Assembly: GCA_965603115.1 (NCBI GenBank)
Contig: CBFDBT010000062.1
Coordinates: 1 to 12,067 of the forward strand
DNA length: 12,067 bases
Direction of reading: 5' to 3'
From: CBFDBT01 sp965603115
GTDB lineage: Bacteria > Pseudomonadota > Alphaproteobacteria > Sphingomonadales > Kordiimonadaceae
The notes below the pieces were generated by a model. It made no database searches and was not told the origin of the DNA. It was given only the letters and a program-made list of their open reading frames with translations. Within the stretch, counting starts at the first letter, position 1; every line of letters starts with the position of its first letter. Shown piece by piece: positions 6,274 to 12,067 of the stretch. The translations under genes were made by a program, and so were the position numbers.

Positions 6274-7548
6274 TTACCAATCAACTTGGAAACGTACACC
6301 AAGGGCATTGATAGAGTTTTCACCATCAGCACCATTGCGCATTTTATAAAATTCATCCGTAACTTTGCTGTGGCTATAATTGATAACAATCCGTGAATAA
6401 CGGTTAAGATACCAGTTAGCACCCACTATGAAAGTATCTTGCTTACCGCCCATAACATCCATGTCATTGAGATCAATTGTATCAAAACGGGCAACCAGTG
6501 CTAGTGCACCCATGCCACCCTCGCCAAGCGGGCTATTAACTTTTGGACGGTCCCAAGCCCCTTTGCTGAGCTTAAGTGGGCGCTTTTCACCTGTTAAGAA
6601 ATAACCAATTTCAGCATATCCACCATTGAAAGTGTAATTGTCGCCACCATCCATATTGGCCGTGTTCCAAGCCCACTCAGACACACCCCACAAAGAGCCA
6701 GTCGTTACTGCGGCTTCCAATGCGTAGAATGTATCTTTTTCAGATAGCTTTGGGGTTTCTATAAAGCGGAGGGTTGAAAGGTGATGATGTGGGCGCTGAC
6801 GATAACGTAACTTACCAGCGTCGCCATTATCACGAAAGCGCACAGAAGCGCCGACCATATAGCTTCCATTATCGAATGTGTTGCCGTAGGTGCCACGAGC
6901 GGCAAATGTCATGCCTTCACTTTCATCTATTGTCCCGGCTGAACCTACATAAACACCTGTATTAAAAGTGTAATTACTCCCATTGGTGCTATAACCAACA
7001 CCCATCTGGCGCGCTAGGCCAAAAGCGTCCGTAAATGATGCCCGCTCCAAGACTGATATATGGCGTGAAGACGTTTGTTCATCTAAGCTGGTCGCAGTTT
7101 TAAACTGACCAAATTTAAGGGCACCCATTTTACCAGAATATTGAAAATAGGCATCTTTGAGAGTGACTTCATTACCAGCAAAATCTACTTCAAGTTTGTA
7201 TTTAACATTCTTGCCGGCTTTACCTTCAATGCCAAGTCGCGCAGCGCGAAACTCTGTTGCTTTGACATCCATTGTATTATCACTGTCGCTGATCCAAGCC
7301 GTGTCAGCATAAATACGCCCGCGCATGTTCATTTCATACTTGCCATCGCTTGTTGCAAGAGCCATAGCAGTCTCGGCCTTTTTAACCACAGGTAAAGTCT
7401 CTGTGGTTTTTTCAAGGGCTTCAACTTTTTTGATAAGAGCCTCAAGCTGGGCTTTCAATTCACTCAAGTCCTGGGCAGCGGAAGGTAGTGTAAACATCGC
7501 AACAAGGGCAGTTGATGCCATTAAGCTCGTTAAGCGTTTCCTATTCAT
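6274..7548 (-). CDS. OprO/OprP-type outer-membrane porin (phosphate-selective porin family)
   Basis: Outer-membrane beta-barrel of 424 residues that should pass small anions; known family members favour phosphate or polyphosphate. Seen: a Sec signal peptide ending LPSAAQ, a short coiled-coil stretch (DLSELKAQLEALIKKVEALE), then the barrel opening with MNMRGRIYADTAW, AARLGIEGKAGKNVKYKLEV, KDAYFQYSGKMGALKFGQFK and QMGVGYSTNGSNY, and the final strand ALGVRFQVDW ending in an aromatic residue as outer-membrane proteins do. The frame is open to a TTG at 7554, but the ATG at 7548 has GAGGA seven bases upstream and is preferred. Four 11-base-spaced PhoB-like repeats lie upstream and a terminator follows, so it is probably transcribed alone and phosphate-controlled. 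Substrate preference is inferred from family and promoter, not from pore residues. Confidence 0.9.
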   Translation of the reverse strand: MNRKRLTSLMASTALVAMFTLPSAAQDLSELKAQLEALIKKVEALEKTTETLPVVKKAETAMALATSDGKYEMNMRGRIYADTAWISDSDNTMDVKATEFRAARLGIEGKAGKNVKYKLEVDFAGNEVTLKDAYFQYSGKMGALKFGQFKTATSLDEQTSSRHISVLERASFTDAFGLARQMGVGYSTNGSNYTFNTGVYVGSAGTIDESEGMTFAARGTYGNTFDNGSYMVGASVRFRDNGDAGKLRYRQRPHHHLSTLRFIETPKLSEKDTFYALEAAVTTGSLWGVSEWAWNTANMDGGDNYTFNGGYAEIGYFLTGEKRPLKLSKGAWDRPKVNSPLGEGGMGALALVARFDTIDLNDMDVMGGKQDTFIVGANWYLNRYSRIVINYSHSKVTDEFYKMRNGADGENSINALGVRFQVDW

Positions 7549-7588
7549 TTTCAAGTCCTCATTTATTTATTACTAAAAAGATAAGAAC

Positions 7589-7594
7589 CTTTTA
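7589..7594 (-). promoter_or_regulatory. Candidate -10 element of the porin promoter
   Basis: TAAAAG on the minus strand (4 of 6 matches to TATAAT) begins 10 bases after the last PhoB-like repeat. This is the spacing expected where PhoB boxes replace the -35 element. A TATATA within the repeats is an alternative. Confidence 0.35.
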
Positions 7595-7604
7595 CGGCTT
7601 GTTC

Positions 7605-7644
7605 ATTACATATATATGACTTGAAGGTTACACATTTATGACGC
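7605..7644 (-). promoter_or_regulatory. Four tandem PhoB-box-like repeats upstream of the porin
   Basis: On the minus strand four heptamers lie at an exact 11-base period: GCGTCAT (7638-7644), GTGTAAC (7627-7633), AAGTCAT (7616-7622) and ATGTAAT (7605-7611), separated by the 4-base spacers AAAT, CTTC and ATAT. All four share GT at positions 3-4, C or A at 5, A at 6 and T or C at 7. The known Pho box is two CTGTCAT units separated by 4 AT-rich bases; the first spacer here is exactly AAAT. The array ends 56 bases before the porin ATG. Binding by PhoB is inferred. Confidence 0.6.
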
Positions 7645-7661
7645 CGTGTATGTTTTTTTGA

Positions 7662-9755
7662 TTACACAGCCTGCACATCATTTAAGAAGGATTCAACTTC
7701 GTCCTTAATGCTCGCAGCCAAACTTTCCAACTGAGTGGCGGCAGCCATAACATCACTGGATGATGTTTTTGTAGCATCCACATTAGAAGCCACCTGACCA
7801 ATTTCAGATGTAACGCGTTGTGTTCCTTCAGAGGTAAACTGAACATTACGACTAATCTCACTTGTTGCAGCTTCCTGCTCTTCAATAGCCGCTGAGATAC
7901 CAAGCATCGTTTGGTTTAATTCATTATTAGCTTCACGAATAGTGCCCATTGAAGAAACCGCACCACCCGACAATGACTGCATCTCATTTATCTGTTTGGT
8001 AATATCCTCAGTTGCTTTAGCCGTTTGAGAAGCTAGACTTTTCACCTCACCCGCCACCACAGCAAAACCACGACCAGCATCTCCCGCACGTGCAGCTTCA
8101 ATCGTAGCATTAAGTGCCAAGAGGTTGGTTTGTTCAGCAATATCATTAATCAGGTTAACAACCTCTTCAATGGTTTTGGACGCATCAGACAATTTTTCAA
8201 TTGATTCAGTACCTTCGTCACTTGCTGACACCGCTCCTTGGGAAAGCTTTGTAGCTGATTGAACCTGACCATTGGCTTCAGAGATTGAATGTGAAAACTC
8301 TTCAATTGCTGCAGCCATTGTAGACACATTACTATCCATCTGCTCAGAGGCTTCACTCACGGCTGCGGCTTGGCGGCCTGTGTTTTCAGCAACACCTACC
8401 ATCGTGGTCGCTGTACCCTGCATTTGACCAGCCGAAGATTCCAAGTCACCAATCGAGGCTTGAATAACTTTATCAAAACTGGCGATTAACTCTCTCACAC
8501 GCTCTGCACGCGCTTCTCTCTCTGCAGTGACCTGAGCTTCTTCTTCAGCTTTTTTCCGTTCTTGCTCTTGTTCACGCTTAAGCTTTTCAGCTTCTTCACG
8601 CTCGGCCTCCTCTTCAAGCCTTTGCATTTCAGCTTCAAGCTCGCGTTGCTTTTTACCATTATCCCGTAGCACCAAGACAGCTCGCGCCATGCTGCCAATC
8701 TCATCGTTAATATTAGTGCCCTGAACATCAACTTCATAGTTACCATCGGCGATCAAACCCAGGGTACCCTCCAGCCTCTTTATAGAAGGAATAGTGGTAC
8801 GAAGAACAACCAAAGCTGCGAGCATCGACCACATACCAAAAATGGCTATTGATGAATATGTTATTATAGACGCAAAACTATCGGTTGCCTCATAAGATTC
8901 GGTAGCCTCAAGAACACCTTTTTGAGCTGCCTCTTGAAGGGTTGCAAAATAAGGGGTAGATTCTTTATAGATCGCGGATAGTTTTGCCGTCTCATCGACA
9001 AGTTGCATTCTAAACCCTGCGTATTCCTGAAAGGCAGAAACATAAGCCATCAGACGCCTCTCAAGATCAGCTTTACCGCTCGTCGTTATATTTGAAGATT
9101 TGACTAGCGTCATAAATTCTTCGGCTCGCTCGTCAATGCGACCAGCATATTTGGGGCCGTTAGAATATTTACCGTCGCTGTCTTTGTTAGCAACTCGCAT
9201 CATGAAATCTTTTTCATGGCGGCGCATCATCAGCATTTTAATAATAAGAGGATCAACTTTATACTTTGGGAGCTCATCCTCAATGCCATGAACCGCATCC
9301 TGCATATCACCATAAAGTCCGCTTTTAGTATCCAATCCGATTTTAATCCATAGGTCTGATACCCGCTTGAACTGTGCTTTATGTCGCTTGAAAACAGCTT
9401 CAAGGTCGCTTGCTGCTTTATTCACTGTAGGGTTGTCACTCAAACTATTGGCTTTTTGCAAAAGCATAACCGTCGCGTCCATATCCTTATTATAGCTGGC
9501 AATATACTTTTTATCCAAACGCAGGAAAAAGTCTTTTTCCCGCCTTCGCACAAGCAGCGATGACGCGAGCATCTCAGTGCGAGTCAGCTCTAACTTTTTA
9601 TTATTTTCAGCGGTGGTAAGGGCGGCTTCCATTGAAGAAGATGTTATCAAATCGGTTGTGAAGATGACCATAAAACCAAAAATGGCAATTGCGCCCATAG
9701 ACATAACGCGCATTTTCACACTAAAAACAAGAAACAAAGAAATAAACTTATCCAT
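7662..9755 (-). CDS. Methyl-accepting chemotaxis protein with HBM-type sensor domain
   Basis: A 697-residue inner-membrane chemoreceptor. Seen in order: membrane helix about 17-38; an all-helical periplasmic domain 40-295 with two related motifs, RRREKDFFLRL (70-80) and MRRHEKDFMMR (177-187), which is the pattern of helical bimodular (HBM) sensors; second membrane helix about 297-319; HAMP about 320-367; a highly charged Glu/Lys/Arg coiled coil 368-425; and the signalling domain with hairpin tip IAEQTNLLALNATIEAARAG (539-558) followed by GRGFAVVAGEVKSLASQT. Known HBM receptors such as Pseudomonas McpS bind organic acids; the ligand here is unknown. There is no C-terminal CheR-binding pentapeptide. 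The frame is open to 9788, but the ATG at 9755 has GGAG six bases upstream. No che genes are in the window. No terminator is visible before the porin promoter. Confidence 0.94.
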   Translation of the reverse strand: MDKFISLFLVFSVKMRVMSMGAIAIFGFMVIFTTDLITSSSMEAALTTAENNKKLELTRTEMLASSLLVRRREKDFFLRLDKKYIASYNKDMDATVMLLQKANSLSDNPTVNKAASDLEAVFKRHKAQFKRVSDLWIKIGLDTKSGLYGDMQDAVHGIEDELPKYKVDPLIIKMLMMRRHEKDFMMRVANKDSDGKYSNGPKYAGRIDERAEEFMTLVKSSNITTSGKADLERRLMAYVSAFQEYAGFRMQLVDETAKLSAIYKESTPYFATLQEAAQKGVLEATESYEATDSFASIITYSSIAIFGMWSMLAALVVLRTTIPSIKRLEGTLGLIADGNYEVDVQGTNINDEIGSMARAVLVLRDNGKKQRELEAEMQRLEEEAEREEAEKLKREQEQERKKAEEEAQVTAEREARAERVRELIASFDKVIQASIGDLESSAGQMQGTATTMVGVAENTGRQAAAVSEASEQMDSNVSTMAAAIEEFSHSISEANGQVQSATKLSQGAVSASDEGTESIEKLSDASKTIEEVVNLINDIAEQTNLLALNATIEAARAGDAGRGFAVVAGEVKSLASQTAKATEDITKQINEMQSLSGGAVSSMGTIREANNELNQTMLGISAAIEEQEAATSEISRNVQFTSEGTQRVTSEIGQVASNVDATKTSSSDVMAAATQLESLAASIKDEVESFLNDVQAV

Positions 9756-9943
9756 GAGTAGCTCCATACTATATACAACATTTATCACTCATATAGTATA
9801 TATCAGTGCTACCCAGCCCAAACATACAATACCAGCATATTTCAATCTATAATATCATTTATACCCTTGCGATTAAAATAAGGTTAACAAATCGACCTTT
9901 AAAATATCGTTTTATTTTTGAGTTTCACCTCACCCTCATAAAG

Positions 9944-10795
9944 TCACATAGCTCTATCGGGATAATCTGTAATAACGCCATCTGCACCGATATTATTAAG
10001 CCATTTGATAGTTGCAGCATCATTAACAGTCCAGACGTGCACCTCAAGCCCTCTAGCATGCGCGGCTTTTATAAAGGAAGGCGTTACAATGGTAATTCCA
10101 TCCCTCTCAATTGGCACCTGAAGGGCCGCGCCATTGAAGGAAGCGAGGTTAGATAGCCCAAGCTTATGCAAATAAACAAATTGTTGAATTTCAGAGATGT
10201 AAAACGAGGTTGGAATTTCAGGACAGGCTTTTCTAAAAGCTACCAGCGGGTCTTCATTGAATGAACTGACAAGGACTTGATTATTCATTCCATGTTTACG
10301 TAAGAGCGCACAAAAAGGCTCCGCAAAAGAAGCATCATCAGGTTTTATCTCTAAAATATATTTTGCATCAGGCAATGCACCAAATACCGATTCCAGAGAG
10401 GGGATCATCACACCTTTACCAACAAAAGGATTATCCCCGTTTTGTGACTTAAAGCCATATCCAGCATCTAACTTTTGAATGTCTTCAAACGTCATATCTT
10501 TGACGGCTCCACTACCATCTGTTGTGGCATCAACCGTAAAATCGTGAATAGTGACGAACACATCATCAAGGGTACGATGCACATCCATTTCAATAAAATC
10601 TACCCTCATCTTATGCGCGGCCAAGGCTGCTTCAATGGTATTTGATGGGGCATTGCCCTCACCAGCACGGTGAGCCATCACTTCAAAGGCGTTCCCGTTA
10701 AGTAAATTAACTTCGGGCGCCCTACTCCCCGGTACCATCCACAAAATGGAATAAAGCCCAACAACTGTAGCTGCAGTGCTGTATAATCTTTTCAT
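9944..10795 (-). CDS. Glycerophosphodiester phosphodiesterase
   Basis: Hydrolyses glycerophosphodiesters from phospholipid breakdown to glycerol-3-phosphate and an alcohol. The 283 residues show the complete TIM-barrel signature set: H42-R43 in VMAHRAGEGNAPSNTIEA, the metal ligands E69 and D71 in FIEMDVHRT, the second catalytic histidine H84 in VTIHDFTVDATTDGSG, E149 in YILEIKPDD, and near the end VHVWTVNDAATIKWLNNIGADGVITDYP. The usual HRG...PENT reads HRA...PSNT. The N terminus has a hydrophobic stretch (about 6-21), so the enzyme is probably exported or membrane-anchored. The ATG at 10795 is preceded by GGGAGG four bases away; the frame extends further but without such a site. It lies downstream of the groEL terminator with its own candidate promoter, and 188 bases ahead of the chemoreceptor start. 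Confidence 0.93.
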   Translation of the reverse strand: MKRLYSTAATVVGLYSILWMVPGSRAPEVNLLNGNAFEVMAHRAGEGNAPSNTIEAALAAHKMRVDFIEMDVHRTLDDVFVTIHDFTVDATTDGSGAVKDMTFEDIQKLDAGYGFKSQNGDNPFVGKGVMIPSLESVFGALPDAKYILEIKPDDASFAEPFCALLRKHGMNNQVLVSSFNEDPLVAFRKACPEIPTSFYISEIQQFVYLHKLGLSNLASFNGAALQVPIERDGITIVTPSFIKAAHARGLEVHVWTVNDAATIKWLNNIGADGVITDYPDRAM

Positions 10796-10819
10796 GATCC
10801 CTCCCAATGTTAAGTTTGG

Positions 10820-10848
10820 AAGATATTCTAATATCAATGTGTCTTCAA
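10820..10848 (-). promoter_or_regulatory. Candidate sigma-70 promoter of the phosphodiesterase gene
   Basis: TTGAAG (10843-10848, minus strand) and TATCTT (10820-10825) are separated by exactly 17 bases, each matching 4 of 6 consensus positions. The element lies between the groEL terminator and the phosphodiesterase ribosome-binding site, where a promoter is required if the terminator works. The implied leader is about 20 bases. Confidence 0.45.
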
Positions 10849-10855
10849 TAAAGAA

Positions 10856-10885
10856 AAGCCCCGACAGAAAAGACTGTCGAGGCTT
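10856..10885 (-). terminator. Rho-independent terminator of groEL
   Basis: AAGCCCCGACAG (10856-10867) and CTGTCGAGGCTT (10874-10885) form a 12-bp stem with a single G-U pair on the minus strand, a 6-base loop, and a tail TTCTTTATT right after the stem. It begins 31 bases beyond the groEL stop. Confidence 0.9.
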
Positions 10886-10915
10886 AAATATTTTAGAGCG
10901 TTGAGAGGTTTGAGC

Positions 10916-12067
10916 TTAAAAGCCCATGCCACCACCCATACCGCCCATGCCGCCCATGCCGCCCATATCAGGCATAGCAGGCGCAGCAGATGCGTCTGAA
11001 GGTGAATCTGCGACCATAGCTTCTGTAGTAATCATTAGGCCAGCGATAGAAGCTGCGTCCTGCAGTGCTGTACGAACAACTTTAGTCGGGTCAATGATAC
11101 CTTTAGCCACGAGATCAGTATACTCTTCAGTTTGTGCGTCAAAGCCGTGGTTGCTATCGTCTTGCTCCAAGAGCTTACCAGCAACAACCGCACCATCAAC
11201 ACCAGCATTTTCAGCGATTTGACGTAGAGGAGCTTGCAAGGCACGACGGATAATATCGATACCGCGATCCTGATCTTCGTTAGCACCTTTAACATCATCA
11301 AGAATACGTGAAGCATAAAGAAGAGCAGTACCACCACCGGCAACAACACCTTCTTCAACAGCAGCGCGGGTCGCGTGCAGAGCATCGTCAACACGGTCTT
11401 TACGCTCTTTCACTTCAACTTCAGTGGCACCGCCAACTTTAATAACGGCAACACCGCCAGAAAGTTTTGCAAGACGCTCTTGAAGCTTTTCTTTGTCATA
11501 GTCAGATGAAGTAGTCTCAATTTGAGCTTTAATCTGCTCAACGCGGGCACGGATATCATCTTCAGCACCAGAACCATCTACGATAACTGTGTCGTCTTTG
11601 GTAATGTTAATGCGCTTTGCTGTACCCAACATATCAAGGCCAACATCTTCTAGCTTGATGCCGAGATCTTCACTGATAACCTGGCCACCAGTTAGGATTG
11701 CGATATCCTCTAACATTGCTTTACGACGATCACCAAAACCTGGAGCCTTTACAGCTGCAATTTTTAGTCCGCCACGAAGCTTGTTCACAACAAGTGTTGC
11801 AAGCGCTTCGCCTTCAATGTCTTCAGCAATGATAAGAAGTGGACGCGTGCTTTGCACAACGGCTTCTAGAAGTGGCAACATAGGCTGAAGGTTAGAAAGC
11901 TTGCTCTCATGAAGAAGAACAAGTGGGTTTTCAAGATCAGTAGTCATCTTTTCAGCATTTGTAATGAAGTAAGGTGACAAGTAGCCACGATCAAACTGCA
12001 TGCCTTCAACAGTTTCAAGCTCGCTATCAAGGCCTTTAGCTTCTTCAACTGTGATAACGCCTTCTTT
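10916..12067 (-). CDS. groEL: Chaperonin GroEL, C-terminal part (N terminus beyond the window)
   Basis: The 60-kDa chaperonin subunit of the double-ring ATP-driven folding machine, working with GroES. The reading frame is open to the last base of the window, starting KEGVITVEEAKGLDSELETV, which corresponds to roughly residue 165 of the family, so 383 residues of the usual ~545 are present. Seen: EGMQFDRGYLSPYF, IAEDIEGEALATLVVNKLRG, KAPGFGDRRKAMLEDIAILT, ERLAKLSGGVAVIKVGGATE, RVDDALHATRAAVEEGVVAG, GGTALLYASR and the C-terminal MPDMGGMGGMGGMGGGMGF. The ATG at 12001 is an internal methionine, not the start. groES would be expected further upstream. A strong terminator follows the stop. Confidence 0.98.
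   Translation of the reverse strand, partial: KEGVITVEEAKGLDSELETVEGMQFDRGYLSPYFITNAEKMTTDLENPLVLLHESKLSNLQPMLPLLEAVVQSTRPLLIIAEDIEGEALATLVVNKLRGGLKIAAVKAPGFGDRRKAMLEDIAILTGGQVISEDLGIKLEDVGLDMLGTAKRINITKDDTVIVDGSGAEDDIRARVEQIKAQIETTSSDYDKEKLQERLAKLSGGVAVIKVGGATEVEVKERKDRVDDALHATRAAVEEGVVAGGGTALLYASRILDDVKGANEDQDRGIDIIRRALQAPLRQIAENAGVDGAVVAGKLLEQDDSNHGFDAQTEEYTDLVAKGIIDPTKVVRTALQDAASIAGLMITTEAMVADSPSDASAAPAMPDMGGMGGMGGMGGGMGF

Noticed and set aside
9768..9797. Inverted repeat ACTATAT-N16-ATATAGT upstream of the chemoreceptor
   Set aside because: Made only of AT-rich alternating sequence; similar matches are expected by chance in this leader.
9800..9840. Possible sigma-54 promoter (TGGG...AGCA) before the chemoreceptor
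   Set aside because: The GG and GC elements are 8 bases apart instead of the required 10.

Overview
The window looks like ordinary chromosome from an AT-leaning alphaproteobacterium, probably marine. The evidence is the petA / trmL-hemF arrangement, the DUF1285 - CoA pyrophosphatase - DUF6111 - cca cluster, a Rieske protein with an alphaproteobacterial twin-arginine leader, and a GroEL with the GGM-rich tail. A Kordiimonadales/Emcibacterales-type host is my guess only; nothing here fixes the taxon. I see no rRNA, tRNA, CRISPR array, insertion sequence or phage gene.

Layout. Bases 1-139 (minus) hold the first 46 codons of petA, the Rieske iron-sulfur subunit of the cytochrome bc1 complex; this start is encoded opposite a small spurious plus-strand frame. 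After an AT-rich divergent intergenic stretch (140-553) comes a plus-strand group: an orphan family-3 solute-binding protein whose signal peptide appears split by a one-base frameshift, then trmL (wobble-base 2'-O-methyltransferase) and hemF (aerobic coproporphyrinogen III oxidase). hemF converges with a minus-strand cluster transcribed GNAT acetyltransferase > DUF1285 protein > CoA pyrophosphatase (Nudix) > DUF6111 membrane protein > cca. These genes overlap or lie 12-15 bases apart and look like one operon, with hairpins and an inverted repeat in its leader region (6042-6216).

Right half, all minus strand. groEL (missing its N-terminal end at the window edge) ends in a strong terminator. 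It is followed by a glycerophosphodiester phosphodiesterase with its own candidate promoter, a chemoreceptor with a helical-bimodular-type sensor domain, and an OprO/OprP-type porin closed by a terminator.

The most interesting observations are (1) four heptamers at exact 11-base spacing (7605-7644) upstream of the porin, closely resembling a tandem PhoB box array, which together with the neighbouring GDPD suggests phosphorus acquisition; and (2) the frame break inside the signal peptide of the solute-binding protein (554-606). I do not see a clear undescribed multi-gene system. Most genes are recognisable housekeeping or transport families.

Start codons were re-chosen from ribosome-binding sites for the porin (7548), chemoreceptor (9755), GDPD (10795) and GNAT (6021). 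The DUF1285 start stays ambiguous.
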